A DNA stretch of 64,000 nt from Symbiodinium natans (Eukaryota; Sar; Dinophyceae; Suessiales; Symbiodiniaceae): positions 861,423-925,422 of the forward strand of contig CAJNDS010002413.1 in the NCBI GenBank assembly GCA_905221605.1, given 5' to 3'. The notes beneath the pieces are model-generated. The model was not told the DNA's origin, made no database searches, and worked only from the letters and a program-made list of their open reading frames with translations. Shown here piece after piece: positions 44,894-56,336 of the stretch (its first letter is position 1; each line of letters starts with the position of its first letter). Position numbers and translations under genes: made by a program.

Positions 44894-45120
44894 ATGTCAT
44901 CCTCGACAGGTCAAATGCCTTCGCGCGGCGTTTCCATTGCTGAAGAGGCGCCAGGGGTCTTAAACTTTAGAGTCGGCGTTGAATTGGCAGTGAACAATGA
45001 TCTGTGGGCAGCAGTGACACAATCCACGCTGAGCAGACTGCAGCTTATTATCCGTTGGCCATCATGTCATGTCGATGATGGTGCTGACAGAATAACGCTG
45101 CAATGTAAGCTCGCAACCTG
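44894..45120 (+). CDS. Possible short coding exon
   Basis: ATG-initiated frame MSSSTGQMPSRGVSIAEEAP and on to VELAVNNDLWAAV, protein-like for about 45 codons. It could be the first exon of a gene that includes the 45213 frame. No family recognised. Confidence 0.3.
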
Positions 45121-45212
45121 ATGAAGTTGAAGTTGAAATTAACTACAATAGAAGCAGGCAATCTACATCTAGTTTTACCAGCAGCCGACTTCAGTCTGAG
45201 TCTGGCGTTGGA

Positions 45213-45545
45213 ATGGTAGCCAAGCGGAAACTGGAGGTGCCGGCGCCTTTGAAGTGTGAGCCAGGGGCCTCTCGCCCACTGGCCCTGGTGCATGTGAAGC
45301 GTGAGCCAGGCAACTCAAACTCCCCAGGCGACTCTGACTGTGTGGTCGTGAAGGATGAGTCGTCCGGGGAGTTGAGTAGGAAGAAGGCGAGGAATAAGAC
45401 ATATGAAGACAACAGAAAAAACAAACGAAGAAGCCGCAAAGATTCGCAGAGAGTGCCGGAACTGGAAGCGCGCGTGAAAGAGTTGGAAGAAGAGGTTCAA
45501 CAGGCTTGGCGCGCTGCCAAGAAGTCGTTCCCGGGTCAGAATTGA
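45213..45545 (+). CDS. Basic/coiled-coil (bZIP-like) protein with three psi-K-x-E motifs
   Basis: 110-codon frame from the ATG at 45213. The first half holds three spaced motifs of the SUMO-acceptor type: LKCE, VKRE and VKDE. Residues about 58-80 are strongly basic (SRKKARNKTYEDNRKNKRRS), followed by heptad-like VPELEARVKELEEEVQQAW. The basic-plus-leucine-type helix resembles a bZIP DNA-binding arrangement but lacks the classic N-x7-R signature in full. Likely nuclear if real. May extend by splicing. Confidence 0.4.
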   Translation: MVAKRKLEVPAPLKCEPGASRPLALVHVKREPGNSNSPGDSDCVVVKDESSGELSRKKARNKTYEDNRKNKRRSRKDSQRVPELEARVKELEEEVQQAWRAAKKSFPGQN

Positions 45546-47160
45546 TCCTGGTTCTGATGTTATTTAAAATGATAGTCTTAGTTTGTGAATTTAATTTGTA
45601 AGACACGTTGCACCCGAAACCAGCCGAGGGATATCACTGCCAAAGCGGCTGAGGCCCTTCTCAAAAAAGAGCACCTCAGCTGCAGCGTGATCATCATCCA
45701 GGATCGTCGTTGGGTGCGACGACTCCGACTCGTTTTTAATTCCGTCAGTCGTCGCACGTCTTGATCCACCCCTTTGAGAAATCTATGGTGTTGAATAACA
45801 AAACTTTATTTGTCATATACAATAAGAGCGTGGCTGTCACTGTCCACTGTGTGACTGTTACTCAGGAAAGAATCAGTGGCAATGCTGGCCCAGAAGCTCC
45901 GCTGGCACGAAACTGTACGTGACTGGGCAGCCACAAATGCGAGCACCTTGACCCTGCTTAGAATATTGAGCCATAATACTAGGGTGGCAATTTTTTGAAA
46001 TGTTTCCCAACCCTCCGCCCCAACCCCCGGCCCCTCCAACCCCCAACCTCCCAACTCAACCCCCCAACCCGACCCCCCAACCCCCATTCCCTTTCAGATT
46101 CAGTGCCATTCATGTTGTAGCCGAGGAGAGACACTCCAGCGGGGTGCCAATGCAGAGAATCAGGTCTCCACTTTGCTGAGTTGGCTGCATCTGGAGGACC
46201 AGCCGGTTTTCAGACCAAAGGCGTCGATTCCGAATTCTGAGTCAAGCTTGATGGTGGAGTAGAAACAGTAGTCGGTGGCTGCGAGAAGAGTTAAGTTACT
46301 TACGTTGTCACTGTTGATAACCATCCGGGCGGCGGCCTCATTGACTTTCGTAGGTTGTTTCACATTGAAATTGGGGACGCAGCAAGGGTAGACAAAGTTT
46401 GGAGACTCGGAGAAAACACACAGGACAGACAGACGACGCCAGCGACTCTTTAACAAATGAATGATGGACCGGCCTGGCCCGGAGTGACAATTCAATTCGT
46501 AGTGCAATCAAGGCTTTGGACCCTGGAGTCAGAGTCAGTCAGTCAGTCAGTGTGTTGGGGAGTCTCCCGCTCAGCTCGAAAGCCTGGCTTTGCGAGTGAA
46601 TCAAAAATGGTTGAAGTTTCTGTGTGCGCCCTGATTGCATGGACCGCCAACCAGTGGTGTGCACCTTGCGGTTTGCTTTCAGACTCACAGTACTTGATTT
46701 TGCAGGCTACGGCCTGCGGGTTATCGGCCACGGCTACTATGACGTCGCTGTCCCAGTGTCCCAGCACAAGGCGCATCGTGCGACCTGTCTGTCTGGGTGT
46801 TTCCACTTGCCTTGGGCCTCAAGTTATCCCACACCACTGGACCTGCAGGACCTCCGTGATGATCATTCTGGGATGACGGTGGCTGCTTTCTTGTTCCTAG
46901 CTAGACTAAAAGCGTATGACCGCTAAACCCTGAATCCCCGCCTAGTCCCTGGACCCTAAACTTTTAGCAGCCCTAAATCACCGTAAATGCCCAACAAATG
47001 TAACACAACCCAGAACGCTATTTTTACCGACGCCGCGCTAACATGCGCTGACTGTGACTGTGATTGTGACTGTGGCGAATCAGTGAGAAAGCCAGCCGTG
47101 CTGCAGTTATAATTTAATATCAGGAGCTGCTGCGCCCTGCAGACATTCAATTATTATATT
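45546..47160. other. Intron-like or intergenic DNA, weak exon at 46709-46926
   Basis: One acceptor-like TTTTGCAG at about 46706 leads into a frame reading GYGLRVIGHGYYDVAVPVSQ, then HKAHRATCLSGCFHLP. C-rich block at 46010-46090. No gene assembled. Confidence 0.35.
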
Positions 47161-47171
47161 TCATTAAATAG

Positions 47172-47960
47172 TCTCCCTGCCCAGGTCGTGTGCCCCACCG
47201 AAACGATTGGCCAGCGTCACATCCCTGAGCGACGAGCCTGTCGCTCAGTGTCAGTCATTGACTCTGACTCGCGCGCGATACTTCCGTGTGCCAAATTACC
47301 ATATTAAAATCATCATTATTATTATACTCATATAATATATAATATTATAATGAATAGTAGTTTCCCTGCCCAGGTCCTGTACCCCATCGAAACGATTGGC
47401 AAGCGTCACATTCCTGAGCGAGCCTGAGCCTGTCGCTTAGTGTCAGTCATTGACTGACTCCGTGCTAATCTTCAATACCATAGTCACAGTTAATTCGTCT
47501 CCCTGCCCAGGCCGTGTGCCACACCGAAACGCTTGGTGGACAGCGTCGCATCCCTGGGCGAGCTTGGGCCTGTCTCTCAGTGCCAGTCGGTCACTCCCCC
47601 CCCCCTTTCCCGGGCCCACCCCCGCCCCACCCTCCCCCGCCCCGCACCCTGACTGGTGTGCGACACCCCTGCTCTAGGAGTCATTGACTGTCTGACTCCG
47701 TGTGCAAAACTTTACACCGTAATTTAATAATGATGACAGTCTCCCTGCCCAGGTCGTCGTGTGACTTACCGAAACGATTGGCAAGCATCACATCCCTGAG
47801 CGACGAGCGTGGGCCTGTTTCAGTTGTCTGCAAAATTTTACGATGATCCCATAGTCTCCCTTCCCAGGTCCTGTGCCCCACCAAAACGATTGGCCAGCGT
47901 CACATCCCTGAGCGAGCCTGTCTCTCAGTCATTGACTGACTCTGCGGGTGATGGCTTGTA
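47172..47960. repeat. Five conserved 60-bp segments at irregular spacing
   Basis: CCCTGCCCAGGTCGTGTGCC followed by CGAAACGATTGGCCAGCGTC and ACATCCCTGAGCGAGCCTG recurs near 47176, 47363, 47503, 47741 and 47851, with a weaker relative near 48262. GTCAGTCATTGACTGACTC-type spacers vary. In one minus-strand frame the copies read DVTLANRF-type sequence. They may be repeats or duplicated small exons. Confidence 0.7.
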
Positions 47961-48894
47961 GTACTACCTGACTGCCACCTCCAGGCCCCAAGATCCCCAG
48001 AATCACAACTAACGAACCCTCAACCCTGGGGTGCTATAAAGTTCGTAATAATAAATAATATCGGTGCGTCGTGTTTTTCGTGACGTGACGTGAGAGAAGT
48101 GAAGTTCAAGTACTGAGTCTGACTGACTCTCAGTTCAACGCCGGGACCGAAGCGAAGACTGGATGATGACGTTTCTGGGGCTGAGTCGCAACCCCATGAA
48201 GTCCATTAGTAGAGTCTTTCCTTCTAGCTGAATCAAAAGCGTCACTGTCTGAGTCTGGGCTCTGTCCCGACGAAGCGCTTGGCCAGCGTTACGTCCTTGA
48301 GCGAGCCTGTGCCTCAGTCTAGTTTTACGTAAGACTCAGAGATTATCAAGTCTAAGTACTGACTGTTTGACATCATCATCACTCCTGACGCTTAGTGCAT
48401 CCCCTCGCAGCGACGACGCGGTGCCAGCTGCAATGCCGGGGCCTTACACCACCGTCGGCCACCGTAGAATTATTAAATTCATACGTAGGCCAGGTAGTTT
48501 ATTTCTGGAGGCCCCAGTTGAAGTTTATTTCAATCCGCGGCGCCAGGCTCAGGGCCAACCCCGACCGCGGACATTCACTCGCTGAGTGGCAGCCTTGGAG
48601 TTGGCGTCGCGTAATGAATAATAACAAGAACTTTCACGGTAATAATGATAGATGGCAAGATGGTGGTCCATAAGCCAAGCATGATGATGAGCTCCAGTCT
48701 GCAGCTGACTGCTCGAATCTAACCGCCCTTTGTCATCATGTTCATGATGTTGTGTTATTATGTCAACTCTGTCCGTCTGATGTGACAGTGGCTGCAAGTG
48801 ATTCAGTAGGCCCACTTGTTAAGCAGATTGAGATCCGAATCAGAAGCAATCACCGTCTGACTTGGCATTAATTAGAATGATGATGTCCCACTCG

Positions 48895-49485
48895 GCTGCA
48901 GATGCTGATGCTGCTGGAGATGAGGAATGGGAGGCTGGCTCCAGATGTAGCCTCGTGATGGCATGGGCGCCCTTTGTTCTGGCCAAGCTCCCGAGCACTG
49001 TGGAAGAGCGGACGCAGCTGATCCTTGGCCCACTGGAGAAGGTACGGTGTGCGGCCATGATGATGCTCCGGGTAACTCCAGCCTTATATGGTGCTGCCCA
49101 GGCATCCTTATTGACTCTGGTGGACCTGTTGGTTTCTCTTAAGAGTCACCTGCACAGCGGGGAGCCGCTGGAGTTTCAGTACGTGAGCAACCACACTGAA
49201 TCAGCCATTTGGGTTATGACGACGAAAGGACAGGCATCCAGGGTGTCACTCGTCCGTCAAGTGGGTCCCAAGTCCGTGATTGAGGGGGTTCGGCCTGGCG
49301 TGGAGGCGATGACTCGAGTGCACCAGCTGCTGGAACTGAGGATCTCGCAGGCTGCCACAGCCGCCCTGAACTGTTTTCTAGTGTCCGCGGAGGACGTGCT
49401 GTATGTTTGCCACTGGTCACAGCACGTGGACAATTACAGGCGTCGTGCTTGTAAAAGGCCAGCCTCAGAGCGTGCCAGTGTGTAA
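48895..49485 (+). CDS. Possible coding exon, about 195 codons
   Basis: Open frame MMSHSAADADAAGDEEWEAG through MAWAPFVLAKLPSTVEERTQ and SLVRQVGPKSVIEGVRPGVE, stop at 49483. Length and balanced composition in AT-rich surroundings favour coding. It could be an upstream exon of the methyltransferase gene or a separate gene. No family recognised. 47960-48890 before it has no clear gene. Confidence 0.35.
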   Translation, partial: AADADAAGDEEWEAGSRCSLVMAWAPFVLAKLPSTVEERTQLILGPLEKVRCAAMMMLRVTPALYGAAQASLLTLVDLLVSLKSHLHSGEPLEFQYVSNHTESAIWVMTTKGQASRVSLVRQVGPKSVIEGVRPGVEAMTRVHQLLELRISQAATAALNCFLVSAEDVLYVCHWSQHVDNYRRRACKRPASERASV

Positions 49486-49649
49486 GACTATAAGAGCATG
49501 CCAATGCCGCCAGTCGAATTGCACTGTAACTGTGACGCCTGAGACTGACTGAGTACAAAGAATTTTATTCACAAGACAGACAGACTGCATTACTAAAAAG
49601 GCTTGACGAATGACATGTTGATTCACCGCTCTTCTTCTTTCAGGGTTTG

Positions 49650-49890
49650 GAGGGTTTTGACAGAGACTCTCAGTTCAGTTGTGGGCCCAGGTCAGATTCA
49701 GATGCCAATGCTCGCCTTCAACGACCGCGGAAACCTGCCCAGGCCCAACTCAAGGCGGTTTTGAAGCGACGAACATCGTGCAATGTGCCAATCAATGAGA
49801 TTGAGCATCAGCCTCGATTAATGATTGTCAGGTGCCAGTGGATGTAAAGGACGGCAAGTTCGAGGGCCGCCGCGTCGTTGGTTCAATGAA
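49650..49890 (+). CDS. Cluster of small putative exons
   Basis: CTTTCAG at 49644 opens GLEGFDRDSQFSCGP; about 49700-49830 reads ANARLQRPRKPAQAQLKAVL; TTGTCAG at about 49831 opens VPVDVKDGKFEGRRVVGSMK, ending at a GTCTTA. Splice-like edges and changing frames fit short exons. Possibly part of the methyltransferase gene's 5' region. Confidence 0.3.
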
Positions 49891-49938
49891 AGTCTTAATT
49901 GTAAACGCCTCGGCAGCCGGGCCGGCCCCAGGACGAAA

Positions 49939-50305
49939 GAGGGGGGGGGGTGGGGGGGGGGGGTGGGGGGGGGGGGGGGGGGGGGGGGGGGGGTGGGGGG
50001 GGGGGGGTGGGGGGGGGGGGGGGAAGGGGTGGGGGGGGGGGTGGGGGGGGATGGGGTGGGGGGGGGTGGGGGGTGGGGGGGGGTGGGGGGGGGGTGGGGG
50101 GGGGTGGGGGGGGGTGGTGGGGGGGGTGGGGGGGGGGGTGGGGGGGGTGGGGGGGGGGGGGGGGGGGGGGCTGGGTGGGGTGGGTGGGGGGGGGGGGGTG
50201 GGGGGGGGTGGGGGGGGGGGGTGGGGGGGGGGGGTGGGGGGGGGGGTGGGGGGGGGGGGGTGGGGGTGGGGTGGGGGGGGTGGGGGGGGGTGGGGGGGGT
50301 TGTGG
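49939..50305. repeat. G-run/T low-complexity tract, about 365 bp
   Basis: G5-G20 runs broken by single T or A, the reverse-complement type of the 1384-1692 tract. Run lengths are unreliable. Strong G-quadruplex potential. It lies inside what may be an intron. Confidence 0.95.
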
Positions 50306-50539
50306 GGATTTTTGAGGCACTTTCCTGTAGGAGCCACCGGCATCGGTTTGCAGCTCCTCCAAGGGATTGGGGGTCGCAGAGGGCGGGGGGGGGGGGGTAG
50401 AAAATTTGGCATGCGGGGAAGGGTTAGGGGGAAGGAGGCCCGACCCGACCCGGAAGGCTTGTTCCAGACGCTTCTCGGCAGGAAGCCGAGGCGAATTTAC
50501 CGCAACATCTCAGACTTGGTTCTGACTCATCTTCTGCTG

Positions 50540-51245
50540 CGCAGTTCCAGCTGCCGGACTCCTGGAAGTTGCCTGAATATGCCTTCGTGAGCTCAGAGCA
50601 TGGCGTGCTCTTTGTGCGTGGGTACATGCCTGTGTTCGGCCGCAAGCCGCCGGATACCGGAGATCTCCTGCTGAAACTGGTGCCGCAGCCTTGTGTTGAA
50701 ATTAATTTGCTTTGGTAAACTCGTGCCACTGGTCTTATTCTTTATGTTACGTAAGCAGCCTTGATTGTTATTATGTTCTGCCTTCAGTTCCACTTGCAGA
50801 TTCCGCCCAAATTGACGGCGAAGAAGCAGATGGAGCTGGAGCAGGCCGGCATTAAGCTTATCAAGAAACCTGTGGTGGTTCGCCAGCTCGCGACAATCAG
50901 TCAGATGCTTAGTTTTCGTAGTAGACTCAGCAGTGCCGCGGTCATTGTCATTCAGTATTCAAAATTATTATGTTTTAAGCTTTGTATTAGCAGCTGACAT
51001 GAGGATGCTTTCCAGCCAGCGTCCGGGCCAACAACAATTATCTCTCACAGAGGGCCAAGCAGGACTGCTGCTACAAGGGCCGTGACTTGTGTTCCGTGCC
51101 AGTGTTGACCTGGGCCAAAGGACCTGGCCAGCCAGGTGCGGTATTCGGAGACATACAAGAAGCAATGCTCAGAAAAGAATCAGAAGGTCTCGTCCGGGAT
51201 CTTCCTTCGGCCTGAAGTGGCCGAGTACCTCAGTGGCCCGGGCCT
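50540..51245 (+). CDS. Putative exons upstream of the C5-methyltransferase
   Basis: Several protein-like stretches on +: FQLPDSWKLPEYAFVSSEHG then VLFVRGYMPVFG (about 50547-50718); FHLQIPPKLTAKKQMELEQA (about 50789-50890); ASVRANNNYLSQRAKQDCCY (51015-51110); and SETYKKQCSEKNQKVSSGIF then LRPEVAEYLSG (about 51121-51240). The last two are in different frames only about 10-25 bases apart, so an indel or unrecognised junction lies between. Likely N-terminal part of the methyltransferase or a neighbouring gene. Confidence 0.35.
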
Positions 51246-51359
51246 TAAAGTAAAATTGAAGTTCGATTCGATCTCTGTCAGTCTCCGTCATGATCTTCGC
51301 AATCAAGCATAAAGCTTAGAGTCTTTTGCCGCCGGGCCTGCTACGTTGCAAACTGAGGA

Positions 51360-53085
51360 TTGCCCACTGGCTGGACACAAGCCCAGTCCTACCACATCGA
51401 TCCCGAGCATGCCAGGCAGTTGCTCTCCTGTTCTCGAGCTTGCGCCCTAGTATGTCAATGATCCCATGATGTTTAATACTAGTCAGTATGAGTGGTTTTT
51501 TTCATTCCAGGCCGGAGTGTTCCCCGCCATCTCGCTGTTTTCGGGAGTGCTTGGTCTTGACATGGGAATCCAAGAGTCACAGCCTCAGATTCATTCCTGA
51601 TTCGGAGGCCGCTCGTCAGTCAGCAGACGTGTTCTCCTGCCCACAAGGCTGGCGTATCCCATTGCATACGCCGCGATCTCAGCCACCGAACATGCAAGTT
51701 TTCAGCATTTAGTTCTTAGTCTTACTCTTTTGACAGACCTGACCTTTGAATCAGAAGCCCTCAGGTCGAGCAAGATCCGCATTGCATTGGCGTCATTCGT
51801 GGCTTGATCGAGCAAGGATTGGCGCACGATGGGCCAATATTCGAGGACATCAAGACTTGCCAGCTTGATTCCAAGTTGGCCGCTCTTGCTAAAGCCGTCA
51901 TCGGCGGGTTCCCCTGCCAAGTGGCTTGATGGCCATCATCATTAATAATATGCGTTGCTAACTGAATTCGCATTGAATGGCAGACTCATACGCAGCTCAG
52001 GGAATCAGCCAGGCAGGGGGTCAGTCTGGGTTGAGTCATGCCCAGTCAGGGCTATTGACACAAGTGTTTCGATTATACGATCAACTCATTGATGGGCCCA
52101 GCCCTCAGACTCCGTCAGGAAGCCTTGCTACTTGCAGGATCTGTGCGTTTTGGAGTTTGTCAAATACTATATAGATTCTTTGATTATCATGCCTCTCATT
52201 GCGCAAGGCAGTTCATTTTCCTGGAGAACGTCCGCAACATCCTCGGCAAAAAGCACAAGCCCGTCATGGCCTACTTGATTAAGGCAACCAATCTTACAAT
52301 TTCTTCCTCTTGTCGCAAAGTGTCCGGCCAGACTTTGAATTTGAGACTCACAGTGAGTGCCTGGGAGGAATGCTGCAAGAGAGGAATGGTATTGCTGTGG
52401 AGTACGACCACAGGCCGCCAAGTGGGAGTGCCCGTCTTGGACTTGGTTCTGAAGCCACGGTTCTCAGTATTATATAATTTAATTTACAATTAATTTCAAT
52501 TATCACTTTCAATTTGAAATAAAAAAAGACACTATGATTATTATGTTGATGATTACTGACTATTATTATTGTTGGCGTAGTATAAGGCCTTGTATTTCCT
52601 ATGAATATTTACTATTATTATTTACTTTGCTCATTATCCATTCCCGTCCGGGGTCCGTCGAATTCCTTTTCTGAGGTTCTGCGCAAAAGAGTGTTCTTTT
52701 TGGCTTGCAAGTCCGAGCACCTGAGGGAGGTCACGCAGGCAGGCTGAACTTTCATCTGTGTCCTCAATCATTTTTCATTTAAGTTACAAATAGTAATAGT
52801 AGTAGTAGTCTGTTAATTTAACCCAGAATGTTTTTAAATGCAAATTTTGCATAACTTATACAAATTGCCATGCAGGATATCCCCAAAATGAGCGCCGAGA
52901 CGATGCGGTCTGCAGCCGAAGCTGATTGGAATTTCGCTGGCGCCCAGCCACTTCGCGAATGGCTGGCCCCAAGCCAGAGCTCGCAGGACTGCGAGCGCCT
53001 GCGCTGTTTAGGTAACGTTGTGGTCCCGCAGTGCGCACGCCTTGGGCTGCACATCATGGTGCACGAGGCTCAGAAGCTTCCATGA
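51360..53085 (+). CDS. Cytosine-C5 DNA methyltransferase, multi-exon, canonical motifs
   Basis: Exons fitted by eye: about 51360-51449 (HIDPEHARQLL; donor GTATGT), 51511-about 51595, 51765-51920, 52001-52113, 52208-52433, 52676-52729, 52876-53085. Motif I is ISLFSGVLGLDMGI. VEQDPHC is the cofactor-ribose acidic strand. Motif IV is GGFPCQ spliced to GISQAGGQSGLSHAQSGLL, with the catalytic Cys present. Motif VI is FIFLENVRNIL. Motif VIII is QVGVP spliced to VLRKRVFFLACK. Motif X is RLRCLGNVVVPQCARLGLHI. All junctions from 51765 on are GT-AG and phase-compatible (phase 0, 2, 0, 0). The 3' end of the motif I exon is not resolved. The enzyme transfers methyl from S-adenosylmethionine to cytosine C5. 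A DUF7869-like transposase-type gene follows 1.2 kb downstream. Confidence 0.8.
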
Positions 53086-54245
53086 TGGTTTGCTCCCAGC
53101 CTGGTGCTAGGCAATGTAATTATTACCGGTTGCTGACTGAATGCAGCGTGCTCCGTTTCTTCCGGCAGTGGGCATGGCCCCACGCAGTGCTTTTCAGTGT
53201 TTGCGAGCCGTGGCGGTGAAGTTCAACTTCAAGGTTCGCCTGGCTCGCTTTGCCCCTGGGCACCGTGCCAAATTTTATCACAAAGGGGCGCTGGAGTTTG
53301 CCAATTCACGGGTTCAGGAGGTGTTTGTTTTTGTCTGTTGGCCTTCAACTACTACAACTTCAACACTACTTCCCCCCAGGCCCTAAGGCCTAGAGTTCAG
53401 GGGTTGAGCGGGACGGGAGTGTTTTGCTTCTCGGCTGGCCTCCCCCTAGGGTTCGCCAATTCAAGGGTTCAGGGCGCGCGGCTGGGGTTTAGTTTGCAAG
53501 TTCAGGGGTTCAGGGCGTGCTGTTATTCTCTATTGGCCTCCCCTTTTGATTAATTTACTCAGTCTAGCGAATTCAGGGGTCCCGGGTTTTATTCTTTGTT
53601 GGCCTCGCCTCCCCTTTGGGGCTTAACGCGCATTCAGGGGTTCAGGCTCAGGGCATTGTTACTGTTCTGAATCAGTTTCTTCTGTCGCTGCCGACATGAC
53701 AAGCCAAGCTCGGGGACGCCGTGACCGTGATGTCTGGTTGAAAACGGTATCGGGTAGTATTTTCGGGTACTACCCTAATTAAGTTATCGACTCTAAATTA
53801 AATAGTAATCATGATTTAGGGCATTTAGGGTTTTAAGGTTTGGGTTTAAAGGTTAGATTTTGCTAACTACATGTAAAGGGGGTTTAGGCTTTTCGTATGG
53901 TCGGTCATTTATTATTCTTATCATGATTATAGTAATTAATTGTGGGTTTAAGTTTAAGGTTTGGTTTCTGGAGGGTTGAAGATTTTTTTAATTGTCATAG
54001 GTTCTCTACAAGTTTCGTGCGACAGGCAGTAGCCCCAACTTGGCAGCAGTTCCTGACAGTTGCGAGTAATAGGGTGTCGAAGTTAGACTGCAAAGAATGT
54101 CACATTATAAGTCAGCCGTTGGCACGATTGGCGCCCTTCATGCTTCAGTGCTTTGCGCGCGTTGTGCGCAGTTATTATTCGAAGTCTGAGTCTGCCCTGC
54201 ATCGTGGCACGACGTGCGCAGCAGTTGCCTGCAGACTTCAGCATC
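53086..54245. other. Downstream region with degenerate 50-60 bp repeat
   Basis: A frame reading FLPAVGMAPRSAFQCLRAVA to about 53300 may be one more exon. From about 53293 to 53665, units containing TTCAGGGGTTCAGGG and TTGGCCTCCCC repeat about five times with drift. 53750-54000 is AT-rich with TTTAGGG-like traces. Confidence 0.5.
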
Positions 54246-56336
54246 ATGATGCAGGATGTGGACGAGCTGTCAGATGACGAGGAGCAGCAGCTTGTGAAAG
54301 AACCCCCCCTGAAAAGGCAAAGGCCGCGTGCTCATCACGAGCTGGTGCCTGTGGAAGCTCTCTCTGACGACGAGCCTGCCAGCAGCAGTACTGCGCCACC
54401 TCCGCGCTTGAAAGGACAGGGCAAGGGAGGAGTTGAAGCGCGGCCTCCTGCCAAGGTGCCATCCCTGCATGCTGTTCGGAAGGCGGTGGCTTTGTTGACG
54501 CGCAAGAAATGCCGCTGCTGCCGCCACAAGAAATCTGGGAGCTGCTTTTTCCAGTTCCGTGATGACGTGGAACGTTTGGCAGGTTTGCAGCACAATCTGC
54601 GAAGCCTTGCTAAATCGGATTCGGATCGGGAAGTGTCCTGGCAGCAGCAAACCTTCAATTTGGTTTGACGTGGTCTTTTGTATATTGATTGCTTTTTGAG
54701 TAGTATTTTTTTCCGTGTCAGTTGTGAATGAAGTTAGAGTGACAGACCTGGACCTCTTTGATGTTACAGATTCAGAAGGTAATGAAGCTACTGGCGGCCC
54801 CGAGGCCCGATGCTGGCCCCGCGAAGCTCAGCAAGTCCCTCTTGGGAAGGCGGCTTTGCAACGATGCCTTCAGTCGGCTGCTGGCGATAGGGTCGGGCCG
54901 CATGCGCAAGCTGGTTTCTGCGGCCGTTAAAGGCGAGGAGCCGCCTCTGGATAGGCGGTGTTACAGCCAGCGGCGACTTTTCCGGAGGACGAAGCGGCTG
55001 ACTGCGAAGCGTGAGGTCGTCGTCGAGTTCTTGGAAGAGCTGTACCAGACTGTTGCCGAATCCATGGCAGAGGTGAAACTTCAAGAGCCAGTGCCGCAAA
55101 ACAAGGCCCTTGCATTTCGCAGATCACGCGGCCGCAAGCCACGCCTGGCTGCCCAGCAAAGAAGGATGAAGGACGAGGACAAGTCCGAGATGCGTATGCT
55201 TCCTCCTGGTTCCTTCTCCGAATATCTTGCTCTTTTAAACTTACGGCTGGACGCCGCGGAGAAGATCACCTTGAAGCTGTTTTCGCTGGTCTGGTCGGAA
55301 TCCTTTGGCGCTCGCTTGGCGATCAGGGAGAAAACCCAGCATGCTCAGTGCGCGCAGTGCGTCAAGCACAAGCACATACTGCGGCATCTGCGTGGCGACC
55401 TGAAAGCTCGCAGAGGTCAGCAAAAGCTGTATGCTGAGCACTTGGAGCGCCAATACCGGGACCGCGTTGTCTATTGGCGCGCGCGAAGCTGCAGCAGGCT
55501 GAAGACGCCTCTTCCTTCAAACCACGTGGTGGTGGCGATGATTCTGGATGCGATTGACCACTCTAAATTCAAGTATCCTCGCAGCAGAGTCTTCGCTTCC
55601 AAAGAGCTTTCCACGTATATTCGTCCTACAATGGACGTCATGGGATGCCTTGTTCACGGCCACTCCTGCTTTTTGGCCCTGAGCGAGCCTTTCCTACCGA
55701 AGGGTAGCAGCTTCTGCGCTGATCTGGTTCTTCACTGCTTGCACCGGCTGGCCAGACACGGCCTGGACCTACGGGGCGTCGCTCTGCATTTGCAGAGCGA
55801 CAATACGAGCAAAGAAACGAAGAACAACACATTATTACGTTTATCCGCCCTGCTGATTGCACTTCACAGACTGAAAAATATTGTTTTGTGCCAGCTGGAA
55901 AGCGGACACAGCCACGAGGATATTGACCAGTGGTTCTCTGTGATTACCAGCGTGCTCCAGACCCACCACGAAATTCACACACCTGCCCAATTCGTGGAGG
56001 TGCTCAACAAGTGGCTGCGGGACCCTTCCACTCGAGTGCACGAGACCACTGAGAGACATGCTTTTTTGGTCGAGTCAACGCGAGATTGGAGCCGTGTCCC
56101 AATAAGTACCGCTTGTCATGTCAACTATTATTTTATATTTAAATTTTCAATTTAATTTTTATTTTTAGTAAGCGTTGAAAAAATGGCAACGGGTGTCGGG
56201 TGCCACTGAAGTTCTCCTGCCAGTGACGCCGCTGCCTGAGGAAGACTTTCCTTGCGGCTGGCTGCAAGAGCAATCATTTGGTAGGCGTGGGAGGCCCTGG
56301 CGCGCCCCATGTCTTTGCATTCGACCGTCGCAGTGA
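54246..56336 (+). CDS. DUF7869-like transposase-type protein, three exons
   Basis: Exon 1 54246-54662 (MMQDVDELSDDEEQQL...), intron 54663-54769 (GTTTGA...TTACAG, phase 0), exon 2 54770-56105, intron 56106-56172 (GTACCG...GTAAG, phase 1), exon 3 56173-56336; about 638 residues. Exon 1 ends with a Cys-rich KKCRCCRHKKSGSCFFQF. Exon 2 carries CAQCVKHKHIL, then DAIDHSKFKYPR, LHLQSDNTSKETKNN and LESGHSHEDIDQWFSVI. The order D...SDN..KNN...GHxHEDIDQ matches the DUF7869 domain, which looks like an RNase H-fold transposase-derived domain. Exon 3 is basic and ends CLCIRPSQ. The role in transposition is inference. The 3' acceptor could alternatively use nearby AGs. Confidence 0.7.

Noticed and set aside
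47172-47960. CRISPR array
   Set aside because: Repeats are 60 bp and imperfect with irregular spacing in a eukaryotic context.
49825-50590. Gly-rich and Pro-rich frames of up to 250 codons
   Set aside because: Mostly translation of a G-run tract; only the ends may include small exons.
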